Below, in pieces: positions 18,074 to 27,171 of a stretch of 64,000 nucleotides of DNA. The position numbers and the translations under genes are program-made. Within the stretch, counting starts at the first letter, position 1; every line of letters begins with the position of its first letter. The stretch is from Bacteroides acidifaciens (GTDB lineage Bacteria > Bacteroidota > Bacteroidia > Bacteroidales > Bacteroidaceae): the NCBI RefSeq assembly GCF_903181435.1, contig NZ_CAEUHO010000004.1, positions 124,001-188,000 on the forward strand, written 5' to 3'. Below the pieces are notes generated by a model that did not search any database, was not told where the DNA came from, and saw only the letters and a program-made list of their open reading frames with translations.

Positions 18074-20302
18074 TCAAATCCCGGTAGTCACCGATGCCTC
18101 GGTAGGGGACAGAATGGCAACAATAGCCGTTCCACTGGGGCTTGGTATAGATACCGTATAAACGGAACCCTCTTTAGCCACCGATATACCACTAACAAAT
18201 GTCTCTACCTCGTCAGGTTTTCTCATCGGTATAATCAGCGTGATGAATTCGGCATCTTCGCCACTGTTAAGTTCGGTCTGCGAGCAGAGTACCGAACTAA
18301 TGCTTTTATTGTTGCGCAGCGGATCGGTCTTCACGCTCATGGTATTATTGTTCTTTGTTCGCGGAAAATAGAAAAGTGTCTGTCCTGTAAAGTCGTATCG
18401 ACTATCCAGTTTCACCATGCTACTCTTGTGTACTCCTTGCAACAGCCAATTCTTTCCAGTCTTAGCTACAGACGGCCACACATTATACAGTACACCGACC
18501 ACATCTTTCCGGTTGTTCCCGGCAGCCGAGGCAACCTTGTCGTAAACAATAAGAACGCCATTGTTCAGCAACAACATCTTTCTCTTTGCGCTAATGCCTT
18601 CATACTGGAAGCGGGTATATTCTACTTCGCCATAAGCCACATCTTCAGAAAGCTGCTTGACCGCATAATTGCCTATCACATAATCAAAACGCGAATCAAA
18701 TCCCAGTCTACTGTAATAAGATGCGTTCGGCTCTACTTCCGCCTCCGGTATATTGAATATCGGGAAATTCTCGCTCAAGCTTTTGGGTGCGATAAAAGGC
18801 CGGTTGATGCGGAAGCCTTCTGCCGGACGTCCCAAATAGGTGCAGACGTGCGTTCCGTTGAAGATAAAGTTGTCTATCCCAATGCGATGGTCGGGAGCTG
18901 CCTTGTGTTGTGTATAACTTAAATCCATCAGCATATAAGGCGCACGCGGATGATGTCCGGTAGAAAGGATCAATTTATCCTGCACTTGCTTGTAATCCCT
19001 GTCTCCCCGACCCAACAACAGACCGTCATATTTGCTCTTCGAAGTGATGCGGGGAGTGAGTAAAGAGGAGGTTTGTTGAGCGGGGACATCGGCATCGGTA
19101 TCTTTGCGGTTGATGTCGATGGGATAGAGGTCGATGTAGTCATTGTTCCATTGGGTACAACCCACATTGAAACGGAAGTCTTCATACTTACGAGCCATGT
19201 ACAGGTAATACGGATCTTTGAATAAGCGATATCCCACTTTCAGACACCAAGTCATCCCAATACCGGCATCCAGCAAATATTCTCTTCCTCCTTCATACAC
19301 TCCTCCCATGAGTTTTCCCCATCCGGCAGTTTGCCCCGAGTTCATAATGGTACGGCTCATGCGATCCATGATACGCTTGATATGGATACTGTTTTTCAGT
19401 CCGGCCTCATCGTTCAGAAGCAATCCCCAATGCAAAAGCAGGTTGAAGCCGGTATTTGCGTCATAATGAGGTGAATTGTCAGCATCGTAAGAATAATTAA
19501 GGAGTGCATTGTATACCGTATTAAACGAGGTTTTGCATAACGGATATTTGGTGGAGTCGTCGCTATACAGCATCTTCACCCAAAATGCAACGTTCAAAGC
19601 GAACAGTTCCTTGTTGTATCCTGTCGACAGATAGTCTCCTTTATAATAATTGGCTTTTCCCTCCACATGAGTGTCGATGACAGATTCAATAAAGAGTTTG
19701 ATTTCTCCTTTATAGGCTCCCAAGCGTTTCAGACAATAGGCATCTTCCATGATAATGCCCGCCGGCTGTGTGGTGTTGAGATCCCTCAAACTGCCGCTTT
19801 GCCCGTTTTTCTTATCTATTTCTATCTCTTGAAGTAATATCTTATACTGAACTTTAATGTCATCTTTGATTTTCGTAACCAGAAGTTTTTTCAGCTGAGG
19901 GCAGTTATAGTCAACACAAAGGTAAGTAAGGTCTAGATACGGACTGCGTTCCTTAGTAGCTATTTTCGTAAAATTATCAATCCATGCATTAAGAGTATTG
20001 CCTGTGATCGCCGCATTTAAGTTTATCCAAAAGTCAGAAATACGCTTTCTCACCCTGGTGTCTCGTTCCAGTACTTCCTGCCTTGTCTCTTCTCTCGGAA
20101 CATAATCCATCGGATAAATGGCATCGGAATAAGGAGTTGCAACACCCTCTACATAAGACTCGTCCTGACTGTTCCTTGTCTGTCCAGATTCTACCGGAGT
20201 ATCTTGCGCAGCCACTAACTTTTCATCCTCACAAGCTGATAAAGAATAAACGCCGCAGAATAAATATAGAAAACTGAATAGATAACTATGAATATGGTTC
20301 AT
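18074..20302 (-). CDS. Predicted lyase-like lipoprotein (alpha-toroid plus beta-sandwich)
   Basis: 742 residues with a lipoprotein signal (lipobox LSAC, then EDEKLV). The first half is helical, with repeated aromatic helix motifs such as NTGFNLLLHWGLLLND, MGGVYEGGREYLLDAGIGMTW and YYLYMARKYEDFRFN. The second half is beta-rich, with HHPRAPYMLMDLSYTQHK, NGVLIVYDKV and GVLYNVWPS. This two-part pattern is that of the heparinase II/III and PL8-type polysaccharide lyases (catalytic alpha/alpha toroid, then beta-sandwich), but I cannot place it in a known PL family. Candidate catalytic residues are in GHHPRAPY, YYSRLGFDSR and the tyrosine/histidine motifs. It heads the four-gene unit under its own promoter. 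A companion GH105 in the PUL fits lyase activity. Confidence 0.65.
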   Translation of the reverse strand: MNHIHSYLFSFLYLFCGVYSLSACEDEKLVAAQDTPVESGQTRNSQDESYVEGVATPYSDAIYPMDYVPREETRQEVLERDTRVRKRISDFWINLNAAITGNTLNAWIDNFTKIATKERSPYLDLTYLCVDYNCPQLKKLLVTKIKDDIKVQYKILLQEIEIDKKNGQSGSLRDLNTTQPAGIIMEDAYCLKRLGAYKGEIKLFIESVIDTHVEGKANYYKGDYLSTGYNKELFALNVAFWVKMLYSDDSTKYPLCKTSFNTVYNALLNYSYDADNSPHYDANTGFNLLLHWGLLLNDEAGLKNSIHIKRIMDRMSRTIMNSGQTAGWGKLMGGVYEGGREYLLDAGIGMTWCLKVGYRLFKDPYYLYMARKYEDFRFNVGCTQWNNDYIDLYPIDINRKDTDADVPAQQTSSLLTPRITSKSKYDGLLLGRGDRDYKQVQDKLILSTGHHPRAPYMLMDLSYTQHKAAPDHRIGIDNFIFNGTHVCTYLGRPAEGFRINRPFIAPKSLSENFPIFNIPEAEVEPNASYYSRLGFDSRFDYVIGNYAVKQLSEDVAYGEVEYTRFQYEGISAKRKMLLLNNGVLIVYDKVASAAGNNRKDVVGVLYNVWPSVAKTGKNWLLQGVHKSSMVKLDSRYDFTGQTLFYFPRTKNNNTMSVKTDPLRNNKSISSVLCSQTELNSGEDAEFITLIIPMRKPDEVETFVSGISVAKEGSVYTVSIPSPSGTAIVAILSPTEASVTTGI

Positions 20303-20344
20303 AATATTAAAATTTACTGGTTACAGAATTAAAGTTTTATACGG

Positions 20345-20352
20345 CAAAGGTG
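20345..20352 (-). promoter_or_regulatory. Probable -7 box upstream of the lyase-like operon
   Basis: Minus strand reads CACCTTTG, one base off TAnnTTTG, 43 bp before the start at 20302. Assigned mainly because the shared motif at 20376-20393 stands at the same 24-bp distance as in the susC promoter. Confidence 0.5.
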
Positions 20353-20354
20353 GG

Positions 20355-20402
20355 AAATACCAGCTTTTGAATCATGGAAAATTGTATCAAAGGCTGGTAT
20401 TT
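20355..20402. repeat. Inverted repeat around the regulator motif
   Basis: Left arm AAATACCAGCTTTTGA (20355-20370) and right arm TCAAAGGCTGGTATTT (20387-20402) are complementary in 15 of 16 positions across a 16-bp spacer. The right arm overlaps the motif shared with the susC promoter, so the structure may be an operator for a dimeric regulator or an RNA hairpin. Confidence 0.7.
20376..20393 (-). promoter_or_regulatory. Candidate regulator-binding motif upstream of the lyase-like operon
   Basis: GGAAAATTGTATCAAAGG on the plus strand, the second copy of the motif at 8373-8390 (14 of 18 identical, same distance to the -7 box). Confidence 0.55.
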
Positions 20403-20974
20403 TAGTCTCGAAAGGTCAAATAGAGAGATAAATCTGAAAGATAAGAGATTGAATTGTATTCTTATTGACTGGAAGACGAAAAGAGAGAATTATGGTTTCA
20501 TGAACCACTTCTTTTTCGTGCGTACGCTACTCTTCACCAATTTAGTATGCAATTCTTTAATCGTGCATAGTTCAAACCTCTCCTGAATGTATACATAATA
20601 ACCAAGCGGATCAATTCTTTATTCGGGCATGAGAACTCTTCTTTAGACAGTTCATCTATCACTAATATCCAATAGACAGAGGTTAACACAGTAAAATAGT
20701 TTAGTTCTCCCATACCCTAATCTATCAGATAGGACAAGGCGTATAAATACCTCAAACAAGCAGAGATAGTTTGCTTTTCTCCCTGATATAGTTTATCTTT
20801 GCTACCGATATAGTTCATTCTTCATGTGTAATCGCCCGTATTTCTCTCCAAGCTATAATAAAGACGAAGCATGTCTGGCTTTTGACTTTATCTATCTTTC
20901 TTGTTTATCCTTTTCAATTAAATGGCAGTAAATCGGTGTAGTCATTTTTCTCTTCTCTTTCATTCTCCTGTACC
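20403..20974. other. AT-rich gap with possible gene remnant
   Basis: No intact gene. On the minus strand, codons from about 20616 down to a stop at 20490-20492 read DPLGYYVYIQERFELCTIKE and continue to KKKWFMKP. This looks like a protein C terminus with normal composition, but the frame is closed upstream. The rest shows no feature I can support. Confidence 0.35.
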
Positions 20975-21390
20975 CTAATCAATACATCCTGCATCCATAG
21001 TTTTGGGTTCCACCTTATTTTCCCTGCAACATCCCATCAGTGAAAAGAATATTGCCGCTGTATGTACCGCCTCATGTGAACCGGAGAAAAGAGTGTTTTT
21101 TCTGTTCAAAGTCAATGGCCTTATAGAGCGCTCCACCGGATTATTGTCAATGCAGAGCTGTGCATCGTTGACATATCCGGACAATTGTCCAAAACGTGTG
21201 TACATTATAGAATATGGCCTTAGCAATAGGCGATTTCTCAACCGTATGTTCATACTCCTGCTTGCACCATTTTTCCAGTCCTTTGATAATAGGATACGAT
21301 TCTTCCCAGCGAAGCCTTACTACAGCCCCGCCCAGATGTCCTATCCTGATTTTCTCCTCCACAGCATACAGTCTGCCTATTTGTTCATCA
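20975..21390 (-). pseudogene. IS66-family transposase remnant (frameshifted)
   Basis: Two overlapping minus-strand frames together give the end of an IS66 transposase. The upstream frame has QIGRLYAVEEKIR, SYPIIKGLEKWC and EKSPIAKAI. The downstream frame has YTRFGQLSGYVND, then IDNNPVERSIRPLTLNRKN and LFSGSHEAVHTAAIFFSL. The switch of frame falls near 21205-21220. The N-terminal three quarters and the terminal repeats are absent. It is not mobile. Confidence 0.85.
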
Positions 21391-21392
21391 CT

Positions 21393-21770
21393 TCGCCCAA
21401 ACTGAAAGCCAATCAAATTAAGCTCAAAACCAACATCAACTTCAAGGCGGATGCCAAACTGAAAAGGTCAGTCAGCGTCGTACACCTGGAACGAAGCAAA
21501 CTGAAACCCCATTCGGCTTCCTGCTCGAACGAAGAAATAGACAAGCTACTGGCTAACTATTTCAGCAATAACCCGGTATTAACCCACTCCGACTTCCAAA
21601 GGCTCTGCGGGTTTACTCCCACCACTGCCGCACGGCACATCAAACGGCTGAAAGAGGAAAAGAAGTTGAAGAATATCAATACATATTATAATCCGATTTA
21701 TATGCCGATGCCAGGATATTATGGCAAGGCGGAGATAAAAGAGGATAAGGCAAATACTATACAGCAATAA
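21393..21770 (+). pseudogene. 5'-truncated HU-like / winged-helix DNA-binding gene
   Basis: The last 125 codons of a plus-strand frame read as a real protein end. They comprise a basic beta-rich stretch (NQIKLKTNINFKADAKLKRS) like the end of Bacteroidetes HU-like domains, then a helix-turn-helix-like module with LTHSDFQRLCGFTPTTAARH and a tail PIYMPMPGYYGK. Upstream of about 21390 the frame is only the antisense of the IS66 remnant, so the true 5' part was lost at that junction. Family naming is from pattern memory and is uncertain. Confidence 0.5.
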
Positions 21771-21813
21771 AGTAAAGAGTATGAAAAAAGTGTCCAGGAA
21801 GGTATTACCGATC

Positions 21814-21835
21814 ATTTTGCTGACGTCAGCAAAAT
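21814..21835. repeat. Perfect 22-bp palindrome
   Basis: ATTTTGCTGACGTCAGCAAAAT is fully self-complementary and lies between two convergent genes, next to the terminator-like hairpin at 21852-21886. Confidence 0.8.
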
Positions 21836-21851
21836 GGGATTCCTAATAATA

Positions 21852-21886
21852 AATGAGAGACACTTTGCGGCGAGGTGTCTCTCATT
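21852..21886. terminator. Hairpin between convergent genes
   Basis: AATGAGAGACAC and GTGTCTCTCATT form a perfect 12-bp stem with an 11-nt loop, 37 bp past the RhuM-Fic stop. No long T-run on either side, so it is a probable but imperfect terminator. Confidence 0.6.
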
Positions 21887-21922
21887 ATCTACATCTATAC
21901 CACCAATTAATAAGACCTAAAT

Positions 21923-22897
21923 TCAATTATTCTTATTAATCAAATTGACTACTACCTTCACCATCACGTCCTTTTCTTCCGTCCGGCTTTCGGCAATCAT
22001 CAACGTAAGTGCTACTAGCGTATTGTTGCCGATTAACTTCGAACCATCGGATTTATATAATATACCGTTCTTCTCCAAAAACCAAAGAAACAGGAAAGCG
22101 GCAATACGCTTGTTACCGTCACTAAACGAGTGGTTCTTCACGACAAGGTAGAAAAGCATCGCTGCTTTCTCTTCAACGCTCGGATAAAGTTCTTCTCCGC
22201 CAAACGTCTGATAAATAGTATTGATAGAGCTTTTGAACGACTGATCCTTTTCATTTCCAAACAAATCACTGCTTCCGAACTTTTCCTGCAAAAGGTGAAT
22301 GGCTTCCATAGCTTCTTCATAGGTGGCATGAAATTCTTCAGTAGGAGTCGTAGAGTCTACTTCCAATTGCTGGTAATCGTATTTATCCAGTGTATCCAAA
22401 CCGTAAGTGTAATCGGTAATCACACGCAAAAGTCCATTGGCCTCATCCAGCGTCAATTGTTTGTGTTCGATGACGTTGGAAAGAAGACGCACGGTGCTCT
22501 TCAAGTCTTCCAGTTGAACAGCTTTGGCTTGCTGATTAATGGCGTAGCCTTTAATCAGATAATCCTTTAACACTTTGTTTGCCCAGATACGAAATTGAGT
22601 GCCGCGTTGCGACTTTACACGATAGCCGACGGAAGTTATCATTTCAATATTATAATATTCTACCTGATAACTTTTACCATCCAAGGCAGTTGTCGCAAAT
22701 TTTGCGACAACTGGAATCCCTTCTAACTCTTCCTTTTTCGCATTATTAATATGCTTGCCAATCGTTTTGATATCACGATCAAACAACTCTGCCATCTGTT
22801 GGCGATTCAGCCACACCGTCTCATTCTCCAACTTCACATCAATGGAAGTCTTCCCATCCTTTGTCTGAAAAATGACAATATTTCCTCTATTGTCCAT
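21923..22897 (-). CDS. RhuM-Fic/Doc fusion protein
   Basis: The frame opens at 22930, but MDNRGNIVIFQTKDGK at 22897 is the conserved RhuM start, giving 324 residues. The N-terminal virulence-RhuM domain (about 1-170) has VWLNRQQMAELF and RGTQFRIWANKVLKDYLIKG. The C-terminal Fic/Doc domain (about 180-324) has HSFSDGNKRIAAFLF, a match to the Doc-type active site HxFxDGNKR. Fic/Doc domains transfer a nucleotide or phosphate to target proteins. No small antitoxin gene is seen beside it, so self-regulation through the RhuM half is possible. Substrate is unknown. Confidence 0.9.
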   Translation of the reverse strand: MDNRGNIVIFQTKDGKTSIDVKLENETVWLNRQQMAELFDRDIKTIGKHINNAKKEELEGIPVVAKFATTALDGKSYQVEYYNIEMITSVGYRVKSQRGTQFRIWANKVLKDYLIKGYAINQQAKAVQLEDLKSTVRLLSNVIEHKQLTLDEANGLLRVITDYTYGLDTLDKYDYQQLEVDSTTPTEEFHATYEEAMEAIHLLQEKFGSSDLFGNEKDQSFKSSINTIYQTFGGEELYPSVEEKAAMLFYLVVKNHSFSDGNKRIAAFLFLWFLEKNGILYKSDGSKLIGNNTLVALTLMIAESRTEEKDVMVKVVVNLINKNN

Positions 22898-22960
22898 AAA
22901 ATGCCTCCTTGTTTTATGCATTGTGTTCATCCATTACCTTCGTAGTAATGGACGGACACA

Positions 22961-22968
22961 CAAATGTA
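22961..22968 (-). promoter_or_regulatory. -7 box of the RhuM-Fic gene
   Basis: Minus strand TACATTTG matches TAnnTTTG, 64 bp before the chosen start. No -33 TTTG at the usual spacing. Confidence 0.5.
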
Positions 22969-23195
22969 CAACTTTCAAAAAGAAATAAAAATATGAAGCC
23001 GTTTTTCTCAAAGCATTTCACTGTAAATGAGAATATACCCTTGTCTGAACAGAATAAAACAGCGCTTTTTATGATAAAGGGCGAATTACTTATCAATAAA
23101 TAATGAATACCCCACGCGCTTTACCATACATACTGGCTGGCATACTGATACATGAGCGTATTGATTCATTATTAAAGAATTATTTCTTTAATTCC

Positions 23196-23226
23196 TTGCT
23201 CAATCAATCTATTTCCCCTATTTTTG
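23196..23226 (+). promoter_or_regulatory. Promoter of frdCAB
   Basis: TTG at 23196-23198 and TATTTTTG at 23219-23226 with a 20-bp spacer fit the Bacteroidetes -33/-7 consensus. The leader to the frdC start is about 60 nt. Confidence 0.7.
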
Positions 23227-23295
23227 CAGTCTGTAAGAGGTGTAAAACGTTGAAATTTTAGTTCTAACAATTAAATAATTTAAATTCAATCATTT

Positions 23296-24000
23296 ATGTG
23301 GTTAAGTAATTCATCTGTAGGAAGGAAAGTGGTGATGAGCGTTACCGGTATCGCCCTTGTCCTGTTTCTAACATTTCACATGGCGATGAACTTGGTTGCA
23401 ATCATCTCGGCTGATGGTTACAACATGATTTGTGAGTTCCTGGGAGCAAACTGGTATGCATTGGTAGCTACCGCAGGACTAGCCGCTCTTTTTGTGATTC
23501 ACATCATCTACGCATTCTGGCTGACAATGCAGAATCGCAAAGCGCGTGGTAGCGAACGCTATGCAGTGGTTGACAAACCAAAAACTGTAGAATGGGCTTC
23601 TCAGAACATGTTAGTGTTAGGTATTATCGTAATCGTAGGTCTTGGCTTACACCTCTTCAACTTCTGGGCAAAAATGCAGTTGCCGGAACTGATGCACAAC
23701 ATGGGCATGCACGCTGACACACTGACGCTGGCTTATGCCGCTAACGGTGCTTATCACATCCAGCAGACTTTCTCTTGCCCGGTTTACGTAGTTCTTTACC
23801 TCGTTTGGCTGTTTGCTTTGTGGTTCCACCTGACTCACGGTTTCTGGAGCTCTATGCAATCACTGGGATGGAACAACAAAGTATGGATCAACCGTTGGAA
23901 ATGTATTTCTAACATCTATTCTACGATTGTTGTACTCGGTTTCGCACTGGTAGTAGTGGTATTCTTCGTGAAAACACTGATTTGTGGCGGTGCTTGCTAA
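23296..24000 (+). CDS. frdC: Fumarate reductase/succinate dehydrogenase cytochrome b subunit
   Basis: 234 residues with five hydrophobic segments, the single large cytochrome b subunit (type B complex, as in Wolinella and Bacteroides). Several histidines lie in or near the membrane helices (FHMAMNL, HIIYAFW, YHIQQTF, WFHLTHGFWSS) and are candidates for ligands of the two hemes. It anchors the FrdAB subunits in the inner membrane and passes electrons from menaquinol. First gene of the frdCAB operon; frdA follows after 37 bp. Central to Bacteroides fumarate respiration and succinate formation. Confidence 0.95.
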   Translation: MWLSNSSVGRKVVMSVTGIALVLFLTFHMAMNLVAIISADGYNMICEFLGANWYALVATAGLAALFVIHIIYAFWLTMQNRKARGSERYAVVDKPKTVEWASQNMLVLGIIVIVGLGLHLFNFWAKMQLPELMHNMGMHADTLTLAYAANGAYHIQQTFSCPVYVVLYLVWLFALWFHLTHGFWSSMQSLGWNNKVWINRWKCISNIYSTIVVLGFALVVVVFFVKTLICGGAC

Positions 24001-24037
24001 ATAGTAAATTGTAAATGATTAAATTGTAAATAATATT

Positions 24038-26017
24038 ATGATCAAGATAGATTCAAAAATTCCAGAAGGCCCGGTGGCTGAGAAATGGACCAACTATAAA
24101 GCTCACCAGAAATTGGTGAACCCCGCTAATAAACGTCGTTTGGACATCATCGTTGTGGGTACGGGTCTGGCAGGTGCTTCTGCCGCTGCTTCACTTGGTG
24201 AAATGGGTTTCAGAGTATTCAATTTCTGTATTCAGGATTCTCCCCGTCGTGCACACTCTATCGCTGCACAGGGTGGTATCAATGCTGCGAAGAATTATCA
24301 AAATGATGGTGACTCAGTTTACCGTCTGTTCTACGATACTGTAAAAGGTGGCGACTATCGTGCCCGTGAAGCAAACGTATATCGTTTGGCTGAAGTGTCT
24401 AACGCTATCATCGACCAATGTGTAGCGCAAGGTGTTCCTTTCGCTCGCGAATATGGCGGTACACTGGACAACCGTTCTTTCGGTGGCGCACAGGTATCCC
24501 GTACTTTCTATGCTAAAGGCCAGACTGGTCAGCAGTTGCTGCTGGGTGCTTACTCTGCATTGAGCCGTCAGGTAAACGTAGGTACTGTTAAACTGTATAC
24601 CCGCTATGAAATGCAGGATGTTGTCATCGTTGACGGACGTGCCCGCGGTATCATCGCAAAAAATCTTGTAACAGGCAAATTGGAACGTTTCGCTGCTCAC
24701 GCTGTAGTAATCGCTACCGGTGGTTATGGAAACGCTTACTTCCTGTCTACTAACGCTATGGGTTGTAACTGTACAGCTGCTATCTCTTGCTACCGCAAGG
24801 GTGCTGTATTCGCAAATCCGGCATACGTTCAGATTCACCCGACTTGTATTCCGGTACATGGCGACAAGCAGTCTAAGCTGACTTTGATGTCCGAATCTCT
24901 CCGTAACGACGGTCGTATCTGGGTTCCGAAGAAGAAAGAAGATGCTGTAAGACTCCAGAAAGGCGAAATCAAAGGAAGTGATATTCCGGAAGAAGACCGC
25001 GACTATTACTTGGAACGCCGCTATCCGGCATTCGGTAACCTGGTTCCGCGTGACGTTGCCAGCCGTGCCGCTAAAGAACGTTGCGACGCTGGTTTCGGTG
25101 TAAACAACACAGGTTTGGCCGTATTCCTCGACTTCTCTGAAGCTATCAACCGTTTGGGTATCGACGTTGTTCTTCAACGTTATGGCAACCTCTTCGATAT
25201 GTACGAAGAAATCACTGACGTTAACCCGGGCGAACTGGCTAAAGAAATCAGTGGTGTGAAATATTATAACCCGATGATGATTTATCCGGCTATCCACTAT
25301 ACAATGGGTGGTATCTGGGTAGACTACGAACTGCAAACCACTATCAAGGGGCTGTTCGCTATCGGTGAATGTAACTTCTCCGATCATGGTGCAAACCGCC
25401 TCGGTGCTTCTGCATTGATGCAAGGTTTGGCTGACGGTTACTTCGTATTGCCTTACACCATCCAGAACTATCTGGCAGACCAGATCACTGTTCCTCGTTT
25501 CTCTACTGATCTTCCTGAATTCGCTGAAGCTGAAAAAGCCGTTCAAGCTAAGATCGACAAGTTCATGAGCATCCAGGGTAAAGAATCCGTTGATTCTATC
25601 CACAAGAAACTGGGTCATATCATGTGGGAATACGTAGGTATGGGACGTACGGCAGAAGGCTTGAAGAAAGGTATCGCTGCACTGAAAGAAATCCGCAAGG
25701 AATTCGAAACTAATCTGTTTATCCCTGGTTCTAAAGAAGGCATGAACGTAGAGCTTGACAAAGCAATCCGTCTGTACGACTTCATCACTATGGGTGAGCT
25801 TGTTGCTTACGACGCATTGAACCGTAACGAAAGTTGTGGTGGTCACTTCCGTGAAGAATACCAGACTGAAGAAGGAGAAGCAAAACGTGATGACGAAAAC
25901 TTCTTCTATGTAGCATGCTGGGAATATCAAGGTGACGATGAAAAGGCTCCAGTATTGTACAAAGAACCGTTGGTTTATGAAGCTATCAAGGTTCAGACTC
26001 GTAACTACAAGAGCTAA
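24038..26017 (+). CDS. frdA: Fumarate reductase/succinate dehydrogenase flavoprotein subunit
   Basis: 659 residues, full length. The FAD-binding Rossmann motif is [13 protein letters not shown] near residue 41. [17 protein letters not shown] carries the histidine that binds FAD covalently in this family. The substrate-side motif is QIHPTCIP, and later segments [11 protein letters not shown] and [20 protein letters not shown] are typical. It interconverts fumarate and succinate on the cytoplasmic side with FrdB and FrdC. Codon use is strongly biased, as in highly expressed genes, which makes long open antisense frames that are not genes. Confidence 0.97.
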   Translation: MIKIDSKIPEGPVAEKWTNYKAHQKLVNPANKRRLDIIVVGTGLAGASAAASLGEMGFRVFNFCIQDSPRRAHSIAAQGGINAAKNYQNDGDSVYRLFYDTVKGGDYRAREANVYRLAEVSNAIIDQCVAQGVPFAREYGGTLDNRSFGGAQVSRTFYAKGQTGQQLLLGAYSALSRQVNVGTVKLYTRYEMQDVVIVDGRARGIIAKNLVTGKLERFAAHAVVIATGGYGNAYFLSTNAMGCNCTAAISCYRKGAVFANPAYVQIHPTCIPVHGDKQSKLTLMSESLRNDGRIWVPKKKEDAVRLQKGEIKGSDIPEEDRDYYLERRYPAFGNLVPRDVASRAAKERCDAGFGVNNTGLAVFLDFSEAINRLGIDVVLQRYGNLFDMYEEITDVNPGELAKEISGVKYYNPMMIYPAIHYTMGGIWVDYELQTTIKGLFAIGECNFSDHGANRLGASALMQGLADGYFVLPYTIQNYLADQITVPRFSTDLPEFAEAEKAVQAKIDKFMSIQGKESVDSIHKKLGHIMWEYVGMGRTAEGLKKGIAALKEIRKEFETNLFIPGSKEGMNVELDKAIRLYDFITMGELVAYDALNRNESCGGHFREEYQTEEGEAKRDDENFFYVACWEYQGDDEKAPVLYKEPLVYEAIKVQTRNYKS

Positions 26018-26053
26018 TCGGTGAAGTTAAACATTAAAAAGAATTAGAAGAAA

Positions 26054-26809
26054 ATGGATAAGAATATATCATTTACACTGAAGGTATGGCGCCAGGCTGG
26101 CCCGAAGGCTAAAGGTGCTTTTGAAACCTACCAAATGAAAGATATCCCCGGTGATACTTCATTCCTTGAAATGCTGGATATCCTGAACGAACAGCTCATC
26201 AGCGAAAGAAAAGAACCGGTAGTATTCGATCATGACTGCCGCGAAGGTATCTGCGGTATGTGTTCTCTTTACATCAACGGACACCCGCACGGTCCTGCAA
26301 CAGGTGCTACTACTTGCCAGATTTATATGCGCCGTTTCAACGATGGTGACACAATCACTGTTGAACCGTGGCGTTCGGCTGGTTTCCCGGTTATCAAGGA
26401 CTTGATGGTAGACCGTACTGCTTATGACAAGATTATGCAGGCTGGCGGTTACGTAAGTGTCCGCACGGGTGCTCCTCAGGATGCCAACGCTATCCTGATT
26501 GCAAAACCTATCGCCGACGAAGCTATGGATGCCGCTTCTTGTATCGGTTGCGGTGCTTGTGTAGCTGCATGTAAGAATGGTTCTGCTATGTTGTTCGTTT
26601 CTGCAAAGGTCAGCCAGTTGAACTTGCTGCCGCAAGGGAAACCGGAAGCTTTGCGTCGTGCAAAAGCCATGTTGTCCAAGATGGACGAACTGGGCTTCGG
26701 TAACTGTACCAACACTCGCGCTTGCGAGGCTGAATGTCCGAAGAACATCTCTATCAGCAACATCGCCCGCTTGAACCGTGATTTCATCATCGCGAAATTA
26801 AAAGACTAA
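26054..26809 (+). CDS. frdB: Fumarate reductase/succinate dehydrogenase iron-sulfur subunit
   Basis: 251 residues. The N-terminal ferredoxin fold holds the 2Fe-2S cysteines ([11 protein letters not shown] and the later TTC). The C-terminal helical domain holds the 4Fe-4S motif [13 protein letters not shown] and the 3Fe-4S type ligands in [14 protein letters not shown]. It carries electrons between the cytochrome b and the flavin. Last gene of the operon, followed by a strong terminator. Confidence 0.97.
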   Translation: MDKNISFTLKVWRQAGPKAKGAFETYQMKDIPGDTSFLEMLDILNEQLISERKEPVVFDHDCREGICGMCSLYINGHPHGPATGATTCQIYMRRFNDGDTITVEPWRSAGFPVIKDLMVDRTAYDKIMQAGGYVSVRTGAPQDANAILIAKPIADEAMDAASCIGCGACVAACKNGSAMLFVSAKVSQLNLLPQGKPEALRRAKAMLSKMDELGFGNCTNTRACEAECPKNISISNIARLNRDFIIAKLKD

Positions 26810-26854
26810 AAAACTGCTAGTTTTCGAGTTGAGAGACAATTTGATTAATGACAG

Positions 26855-26890
26855 AATCCCCAGTCGGCGTGCCGGCTGGGGATTTATTTT
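26855..26890 (+). terminator. Intrinsic terminator of frdCAB
   Basis: AATCCCCAGTCGGC-GT-GCCGGCTGGGGATT forms a 14-bp GC-rich stem followed by TATTTTATT, 45 bp after the frdB stop. The rest of the 361-bp gap to the next gene holds only that gene's promoter. Confidence 0.9.
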
Positions 26891-27102
26891 ATTACACTCT
26901 TCTACAAAGACTATATTGAGGTTTGTGCAAATGCCAAGCGTCTTTCAGAATCATCATTCGGTATAAATAAAGTAATGACATCAACCACTTGCCTCGTTTC
27001 TTGTCATATTCATTAGATATAGATTGCATCTTTCTCAATATGATTTCGAATGTTCATACATGAACGCAAATGCAAATGTGCAAAGAAGTTATAGAATGTT
27101 TG

Positions 27103-27134
27103 TTTGGAGAAGTAACAAAAAGACCCTACCTTTG
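27103..27134 (+). promoter_or_regulatory. Promoter of the AAA/nuclease-like gene
   Basis: TTTG (27103-27106), 20-bp spacer and TACCTTTG (27127-27134): a perfect fit to the Bacteroidetes promoter consensus, about 38 bp before the ATG. Confidence 0.8.
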
Positions 27135-27171
27135 TTTGTATTCAAAGAGAACCTTTAAAAAGGTATAAATT

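Noticed and set aside
21003..21392. N-terminal part of a 255-codon plus-strand frame
   Set aside because: This part is the reverse complement of the IS66 remnant; only the part after about 21393 looks like real protein.
24314..25930. 538-codon open frame on the minus strand opposite frdA
   Set aside because: Antisense shadow caused by strong codon bias in frdA; no start context, no domain, composition rich in Thr/Cys/Phe.
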